64,000 bases of DNA from Bisporella sp. PMI_857 (lineage: Eukaryota; Ascomycota; Leotiomycetes; Helotiales; Helotiaceae), in NCBI GenBank assembly GCA_021307315.1, contig JAJSPD010000052.1:1-64000 (forward strand), given 5' to 3'. The position numbers and the translations under genes were made by a program. Under the pieces are notes generated by a model. That model ran no database searches. It saw only the letters and a list, made by a program, of their open reading frames with translations, and was not told the origin of the DNA. This document shows positions 11,250 to 22,608 of the stretch, piece by piece; positions within the stretch are counted from its first letter, which is position 1; each line of letters begins with the position of its first letter.

Positions 11250-13722
11250 AACATTGTTTGTAGGGTAGAGAGTGAGGCAGCCGAAAGAGGCAAGAGGTCC
11301 AGAGAAGGGGTTAAGGAAGCCGATTGGTCAACCGTAGAAAGTGAGGGTACGCTATTACACGTAGAAGCTCCAGCTTCTGAGTATGCCTGAAGCTCCTTGC
11401 CCCACGCCTTAACTATTGCACTGTCACAGAAATGCGTGCCAGTGTTTAATGGATCAAGCAGGACGCGTAGCCTACTAGCGCCATGGTTCACATCACCACG
11501 GACATCTAGAGCTGCTTGGAGCAGATGGTGTTGTGTAGGAAGGAGTGTAGCAAAATCGAGATCAACGTTAGCCTCTTCCTCGTCGTTGTAAGTATTGTAA
11601 TCTGTAGTTTCTAGGTAGTCATTGAACTCAATTCCTCGCTCCTTCCGATCTTTATCAGCAGCTTCTTTACTCCGTCGTAAAAGCAGAACGTTCTGAGATA
11701 GATGTACTAGATATAAGGGGAGAGATTTAGCAACCAGGGCCCAAATGTAAGTGTTCTTATGTTCAGAGGCTCTAAGATCGTGAAGTTGGTTTTGTCGAAA
11801 ATCCAAAGGGAGTCTATTCCATGGGTAGAACAAGCCAAGTAAAGTCTCATCGATTTCGTCCTGAGTCCTAGATGTACTGGAAAGAACACTATTCTCAGTA
11901 TCTCGAAATCGGGTAAAGCTCCCGCATAAGGAAGGCGTCGCTAGACTTTTGCTAGAATTGACTGAGACTTGCACATGAGTTGCGTATTGTGGGTGTGTAT
12001 TTTCGAACAGAAAGCACATAGCACGTCCTGCAGCTGCAGCAAAAGTCTGTACGAAGATTTGAGAAGAGTACTCGTAGAAGCAAAGAGCCGCTAGTCTCGG
12101 ACCCCGTTTTCTGTAGTTCTCATATAATGAGGGCGGCGACTTTCCGAGTCAAACTCAGTATACTGTTCTGCCTCTGTTGCTGCAATATCGGGATCAGATT
12201 CATCTAACAATGCAGCAAGTGCAGTTTGAAAAGCACCTTTCACCCAGTAGAAGTTAATAGTAACAGAACGCCCTCGTTGTGGCATGTAGAATGACGGTTG
12301 GTGAAGGAGGAAATGGGCTACTGCAGGAGCTCCAACCTCTGTATCTCTTGTAAACCTATGGTACGCTTTCAACGCAAATTTAGCCATATCCAGAGGTTTA
12401 GGGACCGGTAGGCCAACATTTGCAGCAGCTTCAGACTCGGCAACCTCCTGAGCTTTCTTTAGAACAGCAGCTGCAAGTACAAGTTGGCCACGATCTATCT
12501 GAGATTTTGTAACATAATTGGTCATATAATAGACAGCTGCAAGGGCCTTAGGTGACGAGGGCGTGAAATTGACATCGTGGTTGCATCTAATAGCAGAAGA
12601 GATAACAGGATTGTACTTGTTCACAAATTGATGATTCCTTTGCATCCGTATAAAACCTTCGGCCGTCACGATAGACTCTGGGACTAGTGGCTTCGGGAAC
12701 AAGAACCGACAGATCTGAAGAAGAGCTCTTTGCGATTTTGGCTGCTGAACTGGTATTGTTTGTAGGATATTGCTATCACCTTGACGTTGCATATTATCTC
12801 TCTGTTGAGACTCGAGACTCGCTTTCATGTCCTTTCTTTGGTATTTAGTACAAGTGTGAGTGTGGACATGCATTTGGACCTTAGCAGCCACATTGTTGGA
12901 GTCGATGTTAAGGGCATCCTTGAACTCCTCAGGAGTCATACTGCCGGCATGCTAAAGGTAGCTGAACCAGGAGGCTCGGTTGCAGCAAACCGCTGCCCAA
13001 GCGTAAGATCAACGGTTTCCTTAACTATTGATTGTATATAGGTGATGAGACGATCCCTAAATTGACTGTCGGAAACTAGCCTCTGGGATAAGTTTGCAGC
13101 ACCAAAGTTCCCAGAAAGCCAGGCAAATCCGTGTAGGTGTAACATCATCCGCGTCGTCGACTCAACTACTCCAAAGTAGGAAGAGATAGTACCGAAGATG
13201 CCTGCTTCTCTAGAAAGACACTTGAAGAAGCAGTCGAAGAAGGCGGTAATAATAGTGTGGAAGTACTGAGCTACTAGACTTGGGTTTTTTAGTGTTAACT
13301 TAAGCAAGCGCGACCTAGCCCCTGTATCGTCTAGCATAACATCTTCCCCAGCCAACTTCATAACAAAGATATTCCCTATGTCGTGAGGATTAAGGGTAAA
13401 CCAAATAAGTGGAATCCCCAAACGTCCAATCTTTCCGAAAATAAGATTCCGGAGTCTAATCTTTTCTCCATAAGACTCTGGGTTAAAGGACGAAATGATC
13501 CTCATATTGTTGATCAAGGTATGAACCACTGGGTTCGAGATCTTGGTCTTGCTCTGAAATTCAGCAGCAGCAGCATGTAGCTCATCGCCTGTCAGCCTTG
13601 CAAGATCTGCAGTAGCGGTCGCCCAGTAACCCTTTTTGACCTGGAGGTAGTTTCCGAGGCATGCTTGTCGGATGAGAATTAGGTCGTAGAGGTAGAACAT
13701 GAAGCTATGGTGTTGAGAAAAT
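11250..13722 (-). pseudogene. RepHel, HUH endonuclease part, frameshifted
   Basis: Minus-strand pieces at 13722-12936, 12939-12091 and about 12080-11250 read as one Helitron Rep region. The first has LIWFTLNPHDIG and the HUH motif MMLHLHGFAW. The second has the paired catalytic tyrosines in AVYYMTNYVTKSQ. These nick and join single strands in rolling-circle transposition. Two lesions break the frame: a one-base shift at about 12938 (SMPAV to MTPEEFKDALN), and a shift in a GGGG run at about 12096, after which GPRLAALCFYEYSSQ continues the protein. An intron at 13768-13723 (GTCTGT...CTAAC...CAG, 46 bp) joins this block to the upstream one and restores HHSHLFSQHHSFMFY. The right end of the frame runs into the nested element. 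Confidence 0.8.
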
Positions 13723-13768
13723 CTGAGACGTTAGTTGCCATATACAAGGCCGAAAGGGCATTACAGAC

Positions 13769-15426
13769 AAGTGAGAGTGATGCAACATAGCGTATTTAGC
13801 AAATTCTTGAAGCGACACTTTCTGAGGACGATTCCCACGTACATCACCTAGATGGCCCCCAACTCCATATGGAAATAACGTTGGGAAAGCACCAGTAAAG
13901 TATGCAGGGTCAGTAAAGGAGTCAAGGACTGGTAGTCCGGGAGCACTCTTATAAGAGATGTGTGGATGGACCGGATCAAGAGGAGGCTCTAGACTAGGGT
14001 CTGTACTATTTCCCCTACGTCGAGGAACCGAGTTGGCCTCTTATATCATAGTAGCTATTAGTAAGGGACTCAAGTGCAGGCAGGAAGAAATTTAGGCATA
14101 CCGTGTACAGCTTCAGATTCTTTACTCTCAAGAACTGCTTGAAGGCTAGATAGCAAAGCAGTCGTAGCCTGTGGATCTTGTCCATGGAAGTCGGAGAAGA
14201 ATGATCTAGTCACAATTGTGCCTGGGTCAGCATCTCCTACCTCTGCGTCAAGCTCATTCTCAAATAGGCCGTCTTGCAACGAAGTTGCATAACCCTCACG
14301 CTCATCTTGAACCGTAGCAGTCGTGTTGGTCCGTAATGCAAGGAATGCGTCGCGAATCTCCTGCGGGATATGATCTTGAGGCCAGGAATCTAACAGTTCA
14401 TAGTCGATCGTCACCGACTTGTACACGGGGTTATGGGCGCAGAGCCAGAGCAAAGCCGCTAAAACCTTATTCTTGTTAACTGAGCAGAAGCGAGCAAGGT
14501 TCTCCTCTGACGGCGGAGTCTCCTTTTCCCAGCTTACAGTAATAGTCGTGTGATCCTGTAGCCTCTTTGTAGGCAGGATTGAAAGGATGTTGCTCGGGTC
14601 CTGCTTTACGGCGACATAATGACCCCGCGCCCCTCTGTAGCTGATACCCTTCTGGGCACCAGAGGTAAGCTTCAGGAAAGCGCCAATAACATGGGCACGA
14701 GCAATAAAACACTCTTCGACAGTATTAAGATCTCTTAGGGCAGCTGGATATTCCTGGCAAAACAATCGATTCACAAAGTTCCCAGCAGACAGCGGCGGGA
14801 CACTCCTATTTGCGATACAAGAATTGCAAGTCAAACAAACAGACAGTCGATCACTGGTAACTGCGCAGGAATCCGGACTAGTTTGAGTAACTTGTAGATA
14901 GTATCGAAGATTCTCATTTTGAAGAGAAAGATAAAGGGTCTGATCCTCTTGGAACAAGCCTCCACAGATCCCACAAGGTAGCCGTATAGAAGCGTGTGCA
15001 ATAGCCTTTTGGTAAGCCCTCATACAAGACATCTGGATATCTGGAGTAATAATCTCTGGGAATGCCGACGAAGCGTTTCCCATATATTCAAACTCTTGTC
15101 TGAGAAAAGACGGCATCTCGCCATCATATTCGAGTTTCAGTCGGCGAGGATTTCTTGCCCCAGAAGTAATCTTGTTATCAGAATTCCTAGATCTAGAACG
15201 GATAACTATACCTTGAACGCCTGTCTCCTACATCCACCGGCCTCCTCTTTGCGCTAGGCTGAGTAGGCTGTTGGCTAGCTGCCGGCCGCTTATATGCGCC
15301 CCCAGCTCTTATACCAGCTTCATCCCGCAAACGTTTGTTAAGAACACGCGCTTCCTCTTGTAGACGCCAGAGCTCTCGACTTTGCTCAATACTAGCAAGA
15401 CTATTAAGTCTCGACTTCCACGGCAA
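13769..15426 (-). pseudogene. RepHel N-terminal region with cysteine motifs, frameshifted
   Basis: The longest piece (15116-14070) carries CGICGGLF and CLTCNSCI, the putative zinc-binding region preceding Rep in many Helitrons. The piece at 13769-14060 reads DSFTDPAYFTGAFPTLFPYG and FAKYAMLHHSH, the conserved entry to the Rep core. Between them two frame changes are needed near 14040-14080. A further piece at 15426-15193 is a Lys/Arg-rich N-terminus, again out of frame near 15195, with KITSGARNPRRLKLEYDGEM bridging to the main piece. The start codon at 15426 is a guess. Confidence 0.65.
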
Positions 15427-18400
15427 TTTCTTTTTTCCTCTTCGAGCTCAGCGCCTGCAGCATCATCAAGCTACTTGTCGTGCTCGACGAATCATATCCC
15501 TTAAGTCCGGCTCCTCAGATTTCTGAGAACTATACGTTTGAGATGCAGGAGCACTAAGGAGTGGGACAGGAGGAGAAAACATTTCTAATATTAAATAGAC
15601 AAATATACAATATTAGCTTAGTAGGCAAAGTCAACCCAGTAAGGAAAGTTCATCGACATAAGATAGATGACGTAAATAACGCCGCACTAGCAGGGTTTAA
15701 AAAATTCGAGCCGGATCGGCTTAACTTATACCCGGGATTCGGCGTGGAAAGTTTCGGTAAGCTTTTCGAAGCTCCTTCTTCTCTTAGCAAGCTAAGAAGT
15801 ACGAAGGCGCACCTATTTGCAACACCATCAGAACAAGAGTATACTCTTAATAGGCCACCCCCTGTGAAGCCGACAGAAGCCAAGATCTTCAACTGGGGTA
15901 AGTCATTCTCGCTGCTCTACTGGGCCAGAAAATCAATAACTGCGGTACCTTCGATGCACTACGTTTACTGAATATTTCGGAAGCTGACATTTTTCGAAGA
16001 AACCCTTTGAGTAAGAGGTCTAAGTAGATTTCCGGGAACTTTTAAATTCACCACGAGATAAAAAAGCCAATTGCTGAACCGAGCCATATCTTGCTGCCCA
16101 GCTTACTTTTGTGCCAAGTCGTGCTAGTAGCTTGGTACGAGAGATATATAGTGGCATTCATGGGGAAATGGGTAACGGAGAAGCATTCTTAAAATGGGCG
16201 CGTCTCTGGGGCTGGAAATTGATACGTCTGATTTCAAGAAAAACGGCCAGAACCACTCTACATAAGTGACATGTCGCTCGTCATTCTAACGGACCCCATA
16301 TCGGATATGAATAACTGGCTTTGGTTATCTTCAACTTCTCCCACCGAAGCCAACCCTACAAGCTAGGCTAAATATTGTGTAGGGGGTCAGCCATTTTCAA
16401 TGCGAAGACAATATTGATCCCATTAACGAAAGTTAGATTTATTAGAAACCTTTCAATTGGAATGCATCAGCTTATTTTACCGCCGGCGGCCGGTGTGAAA
16501 CTTATGAGACTTACGAGAGGTATTGTCCTCAATTCTTCCGGCCGTCATCCCTTAAACTGAATCAATTGGCCGGGCGTGAGAAATTTGCGGGAGGATGGAG
16601 AAGATGGATCGTCATAAACGGAGGAGTTCAAATACCACATTTATTCAAGATGGCATCAAAGGCGTTCGTGATACGGCTGCTAAATCCCGAGAGATAGATG
16701 CGAGATGGCAGCAAAGCCAGAACTCATGACTTAGTCCAGTTCGGCTGATGTTAGATGGGCATGGGTAACCTTGATTAGCATGGCGGGTTTGCCTTGGCCG
16801 ACGTATGAAGATGCTCTTGCGATGGCGGCTTTAGTGCTTGAGACAAGTATCCCATAGAAAAATGTGGTGAAGCTTTCTGGCGATTACGGGACGGGCTCTT
16901 GAAAGAGGGGTTCACATGTTTGCACCAGCCCATGGTAGTTGGCGGTTCAATCATTTGAGCCTCCAATTAGAAGCTGTGAATACTGAATTCGCGGCCCAGT
17001 TGCGATCTAGCTTTTCCCCCTTAGGAGGAAGGCAGAAAATTGGCAGGCCTCCCACGTAGGTAATGACCGATATACAACCCCAACCTACCAAAGACCATTA
17101 ACGCACTAGTGCTGCCGATGAGAATGTCCTTTGCTGAAAGGCGACCGTGGAAAATGTACAGCTTGTCCATTTTCCAATGTTTCTGGAAAGGCAATATCGG
17201 GATATTTTTCAAGACGATCAATAATTGCCGTAGACCTCTTGATATCTTTGATATCACTCCGTCAAGAGATGCGCCCCCAGCTTCTGGTCACCCTTAATCT
17301 GGATTATGTTCGAGCATGTCTCCAACATTCGTTGGTATGGAAGGAGACCTTTATTGGCAAACGCTCTCCCCAGAAAAAGAACTGGGACACAATCCTATTG
17401 ACCCAGAAACGGCTATCCAGATATTTACAGTAGGTGAACGTTACCTATCCTTTCATATTTAAAGGTTTGAAGCTGAAGATATTCCAATATTTTCGACGGG
17501 TGTACAGTTCACCTTCCAAGTTAATTCTGCAGGGCAGTCAGACTCCTCCCTTCCGTTCTCTATAAGAATCCACTCATCGGATTTCATTCAGTCTCAGGCG
17601 CGTCCTTACCTTAATTTATTTCATAAATACCAATAGCACATCTAAGTTTCGAGAATTCAACCTTCGCAATATCTCACTCGCAGAAACCTACATAACTCGC
17701 AGTTAAAAGTGATGTCATTGGCCCATTCCAACCACTTCACAATCCGCACAGCTGACTCACATATCAGTGGAAGACCTTTGCGGTTTTCAGGAATGCGTTC
17801 CCACTTCTTATCCACCTCATTCCTTTCAATTTCGCCTTTCCTAATTTACTCACTTCCTTCCCTCCTCCTTCCTTTCTTGGTCTTCCATGAGTCGATTCGT
17901 CCTTGTCAGCTCGTTCCCTTTTTCTCTTTATTTTTTGACGTTTAATCATCATCTCCCCAAAAGCTTCTTCATTCTCACCTATTCATAGTCTCTCTGGGTA
18001 AGTTTAGATTCCTTGTTAGGACAAACCGCCGCTGGTCATATCTATGCTTCGTGTCGATGATCTTTCTTCTGACTCTAGTAACCGGCATTCCGTCAAGGTG
18101 TTCCGGAAAGTGCAAAAATTTCCCAACTTTCCAGGTACTCGAAGCCGTCCTTTCTATGGTGCCCGGCGCTTCCCACCAAGCTTAATCAATACCGGTCACC
18201 CTTCCAGAGGCGGCTTGAATTCACTCCGTTGGTTGAAATGCACCACTATTTTGGCCTGATCTGATAAACTTGAGTGTGCTTCCCATTTCCCTATGAACGC
18301 ACACTCACACTCTGCTAACAGAGTTCAACGTTGTCTTTGCCTAGAATGGTTGTGAAAAATCCAATGATCTGTTTGCCGTCTTCCATCCTTGTATCCTTCA

Positions 18401-18951
18401 ACTCTGCAGGTAAATTTAAACTTCATCGCTCGGATTCGGGAACAGGATATGCCTCCTCGCCCGGTGCGGAGCCTCAGGCGCAGTTGGTGCAAAATTTCTG
18501 CCGTGTCCAGATGTGATATGGTATCGGGGGAGGTCGGCGGGCTGACGAATTTGCGCTAGATCAATGATGAAGCCAGCCAAATATGGAAGAGTAAGAGATT
18601 GTCTATGGAAGGTGTTTTCTGAGCAGTCTCGCACTGCGAGGAGTAATTGCGCAAATCATCAGATACAGCAATCCTATCAGAGTCAGCCAAAGATAAAGAC
18701 ATTAGTTACTAGCAAAAATTTACAGGAGCTTTAGGATGCTCTCTTTTAGCCAACGATATTTTTTTTTCAGCGCCTTAGGCTCCCATCTACCTGAGCTTTT
18801 CTTTGCCATATCCAAAATTTCTGACAGAAATGATCTCTGCTCGGCCCTCGAGAGAACCTGAATAGAAAGAAGAGAGAGTAAATTTGCGAAGTTGAAGTTC
18901 CGGTAAATTTCATCATCTAGATTTGTCGTAAAAGTGTTTTCGTGACTAAGT
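15427..18951. other. Gene-poor stretch
   Basis: No gene I can support. Short minus-strand coding-like snatches occur around 16600-17290 (for example IIDRLEKYPDIAFPETL near 17220) but are broken by stops. A CT-rich tract at about 17790-17960 looks like a fungal promoter or 5' leader, yet the frame after it (18044-18259) has no domain. Confidence 0.5.
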
Positions 18952-20061
18952 TTAAGTTAATTTTGGGTTATTCTCACCTTTTAAATAGAAATACCTGTCG
19001 CAGTCGGACCGGTCTGCGGCCGTGTCCTCTAAAGAGATAGGAGTCCCGCATCGGTGGCAAAAGACACTAAATATCGAGAACTCCTCGTCTCCTCGTAAAA
19101 TCTTTATCCACAGCCCTCGGGCCCCTTGCAAGATCTCTGCCGACTTGGAAGGAGCCTCGAAGCCTACATCAAGATCTCTGTATTTTGCTTCCAGGCAGGA
19201 TTTGTGGTGCAGCATACCGCAGCCGTGGCGGTCACATATAAAATTTGGTATATCGGGATTGGATGGCCCATTGCAGACGCAGTGTGCTTTGAGATTCTGT
19301 TAAGTTAGCAATGTCCAAGTAACTCTGAAAAAGGATACTTACTGACAACTCCTGAGTCTCCGTTCTATATGTCTGGCGCCAGAATCGATCTTTCGGTGGC
19401 GCGCCTTCCTGTTCTTCGTCCCAATGATTGATCTCTACCACGCCATTCAATGATTTAACAGACACAACTTGCCAGTGATCTGATCCAATCAACTCCCATG
19501 CGCTATGATAAGATTGTCTCTTGCACTCAAGCTCTTCGGGCCAGTACAAATACTCAATCTGGATAGTTAGCCAGCTGTTCTATGATACGACAAGATATTT
19601 TTACCAGAACTTCCCCCGGCCATAGTTGTCGTATCTTTGCGAAAGAGAACCGCTGGTCATAATTGGCATAATTCTTGCTACTTATTTTACCTCGGCAGCT
19701 CTGCACATGATATACCTGGACAAAGTCGTCGACTTTATAAGTGTGTCCTTTGACTATATATCCTTATCAGTAATCTTAGCTTGGTAAGGCTGGATCTGGT
19801 GGAATTACCCTCGATGCTGTCCTGACAACCCTGCTTCCACTCCGTCGTAACTTTGAGATACAGATCAGGGAAGAAAGTTGAGGACATTGACGAAAATTTT
19901 CGTCCCTTGAGATAGCTAGTATACTCACCTGAAAGTCTTACCCTTATCAACGACGCAGACACAACGACCTTCCTCAGGCCGGATGTGTCTCCACCACCTA
20001 CGTATCGCTTCAAATGTGCCACCAGCTGCTCCCCCGACCCCTCGTGGTTGTGAATAGACAT
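18952..20061 (-). CDS. BAH-PHD chromatin reader
   Basis: Four exons rebuilt by hand: 20061-19929, 19762-19605, 19558-19343, 19296-18952. The coding length is 852 nt (283 aa) and all phases agree. The introns (168, 46 and 46 bp) end in TGATAAG, CTAACTATCCAG and CTAACTTAACAG. Residues 45-165 read as a BAH domain (TYKVDDFVQVYHVQ, GEVLIEYLYWPEEL, HSAWELIGSDHWQVVSVKSL, DRFWRQTYR). Residues 174-252 form a PHD finger with a C4HC3 set: C175, C177, C190, C195, H200, C203, C249, C252. BAH-PHD proteins bind modified histone tails; the Neurospora polycomb reader EPR-1 has this architecture. The spacing before the last CxxC pair is long, at 45 residues. The sequence shows the domain pair; orthology to EPR-1 is inference. 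Confidence 0.75.
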
Positions 20062-20212
20062 CGTGGTTCAAGGTATATTGTTGTGAAAGCAAAAAAGGAC
20101 AAAAAGCTCTGGGACGAGAAGAATATGGCGCGAAGTGCGCTAGCAGGGTTGAGCGCCAATCAGCATTTAGATCCGCGCACAGGCGGGAGATTACAAAGTA
20201 GATATCATGGGA

Positions 20213-20691
20213 CCACTAGTGGGTGTCAGGATTCGTTACGCACAAGCCATCCCCTCTCAAAATACCCTCTACTAGATTAATTCGCAGAAAGCAATAATAA
20301 ATTATATTCGTTTGAAATTCTAATAGAGAAATATTCCAGAGCCTCTATAACGCCCTTGCTAATTAAATCTTGGAAATTTTAGTGTTGGTATCACTCTCTG
20401 TGATACCTTCTTCGCATTGATGACTTGCAATAGCTTAAGTCGGTTACCCACGGGGCACGTAGCACCGCGATCTCAGCGCAGTGCTATATATGCTCGTTGT
20501 AGGTGGTTGACTTGTTCTTGATTGTTCTAAGTTACATCCTACGAGCGAGAACTTAAATACATTCAGGTGGTGGCCTGTGCGTCATGGGGCATTCACATGA
20601 CTTTGACTTTATACCAACATTTAGATAGTTGAAGTTAAATCCATTTTTTTACATCGCAAAATAAGTAACGAATCATGACACCCACTGGTGG
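20213..20691. mobile_element. MITE-like element, 479 bp
   Basis: Terminal inverted repeats of 27 bp at 20213-20239 and 20665-20691, starting CCACTAGTGGGTGTCA and CCACCAGTGGGTGTCA, with two mismatches. No coding capacity. The interior has a small palindrome, GGTATCAC...GTGATACC, at about 20388-20408, and a stretch (TGCTCGTTG...GATTGTTCTAAGTTA) resembling the interior of the element at 10027-11249. No clear target duplication beyond a dinucleotide GA, so the superfamily is open. Confidence 0.6.
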
Positions 20692-22608
20692 GACGTATAG
20701 CCCCAGAAGTTTCCGGAACATGTGAATTAGTTCATGGTGGGAGGGGTAAAGTTACAAGGATTCGATTTGCCACCAATAATACACCGGGCCCCGCCTGCCT
20801 GATCTTGTCTGGGTTTTGCTGGTTCGAATGTCCTACTGCGGATGAAGCTCCCCTGGACGACTGCCAGGGCACATTGGGAATACGATTATCTTCGATACCA
20901 AACTCTGGCTGATGGAATTGGGCGGAACGGCGCTTCCATCGAGACGCTGAGCCATAGCTTAAATATAAAAGGAAGCTGTGTAACATTTACACCAACTACC
21001 ACTGATGGCTTCGCCGCCTGAAATTAATTTTACCCCTTAGTCTTCGTATGTCTCCTTGCATTCGTTCCTTCTGTAGACGCGAAGAGTGGAGGTGTCTGGT
21101 TTATCTAGCATGATTGCTCTCCAAAGGCAAATTCAGGTGATCCCAAGCTGCGTGGCGAGTCATCCGAAGAACACATTGCAGATTCAACGTCTTACAGCAC
21201 ATATCAAGATCCCGAGTTCTTCCATAGAATGATAAGCTCCACGGGTTGCAACGCCACTAATGACTAGCACAGATATAAAGGTCCGGACAAGAGTCGAATC
21301 CTAACGTAATTTCAACACGTTTGGAAACGCCGATTATCTATTAAATCTAAAAGGCTTTAAAGCTACGAAGAAATCTCACACATATTAGGCTGAGAAATTA
21401 TCTAAATGGAATCTTAACGCTCAAGAGATAGATCTGGATCAGAAGTATTTACCTGGGGATTCTAATTTGGGGACGAACGTTGAAATCCTTGTAATCAGCA
21501 CTTGCTTTATATGTCAAAGACTTCTTTTCATACCATCGTTTCTAGTCTCTCTCCACCCCCACCCATGTCAGCATCTAAAGCAGTTCTCCTGCTTAAAGTT
21601 GGATCTTTCTTTATGCTCTGGTGTATGACATGACTTGTACTATAAAGCATGAGCATAGTCCAAACGCTCTCTCGCCCCAGACAGGTATGTTTGATTCTTT
21701 TCAAGACTTGTCTCAATAAGCTCTTGGTTTGTTTGGGCGACGTGTGCGTCACTACCATCTCGCCATGGATTACTTTGACCCGGGAAATGACACATTTCCA
21801 GAATGCTATCTCGAACGCTAATACCTCCTTCAAGCTGGATATAAAAAGGGACTTTTGTGAAGAGGGACAAGAGCTGCTTCGGGGTCCATCGGATGATAAT
21901 GAGACTATATACAAGAATCAGGCGGCATCGTATGGTGCGCAATGCTCCACACATGCATTTACAGTATAATAAATAATCAGAAAGTAAAATAAAGCGTCTC
22001 CGACCTAATTAACCATGTGTCAGACTTTCGCGACAGTTTCCCCGCCCATCATGCCCCTGGGCCGAGCCTGTTGTCACATTCTCCTGATGCTTATACGTCG
22101 TAATATCAGATAGCTTAGCGAGCTGCCGCAAGGCAGGCAATCCAGCTTTACAAAATCTTAAAAGCAAAACCGCACCACCAGTGGAGACTTTCACTTTATT
22201 TCTAGAGAATAACTATCGCCCATTTTACCCATCATCTTGTATAGCACCTACCATTAATATACCAAAATGTAGTTAATCCCCAGTATCGTTTTTTTTTCCT
22301 TACTACCAACATAGCCTCATCCTTTCCGCGTCGCCAATAACAACGCGACAGATTCCACACCGAGTAGCTAAACATGCATCATCCCCGCCCATGCTAGTGA
22401 CAGCTATTTTAATAGTAACGCCCGCGCGAAAAAAGCATAGGAGCAAAAGGGCACAGGATGGCTGAGCAGACAAATGATGTAACCGCAGAGCCTCACCTAG
22501 CAGCTCGCGAAGGGGGCTACAAAAGAGTCTGCAACTCTCCACACCCGCAGCGCATAGCTACACGCTCAGTAAACCAAAATTTCTTTTGATTAAACGAAAT
22601 ATGTCAAA
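20692..22608. other. Intergenic, nothing recognised
   Basis: Frames of 60-130 codons occur on both strands (for example 21528-21914) without domains or splice-consistent extensions. Confidence 0.5.

Larger units (their letters stand above)
6952..15426 (-). mobile_element. Helitron (degenerate, termini not defined)
   Basis: A rolling-circle transposon identified from its RepHel protein: N-terminal Cys-rich region, HUH endonuclease and Pif1-type helicase, all on the minus strand, with an accessory gene downstream. Coordinates mark the coding span only. I could not place the 5' TC and 3' CTRR ends with confidence. The RepHel frame is broken by several one-base shifts and by a nested element at 10027-11249, so the copy cannot be autonomous as it stands. 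Confidence 0.75.

Noticed and set aside
16600..17290. Scattered coding-like words on the minus strand
   Set aside because: Suggestive phrases occur, but stops and frame changes every few dozen codons prevent naming a family.
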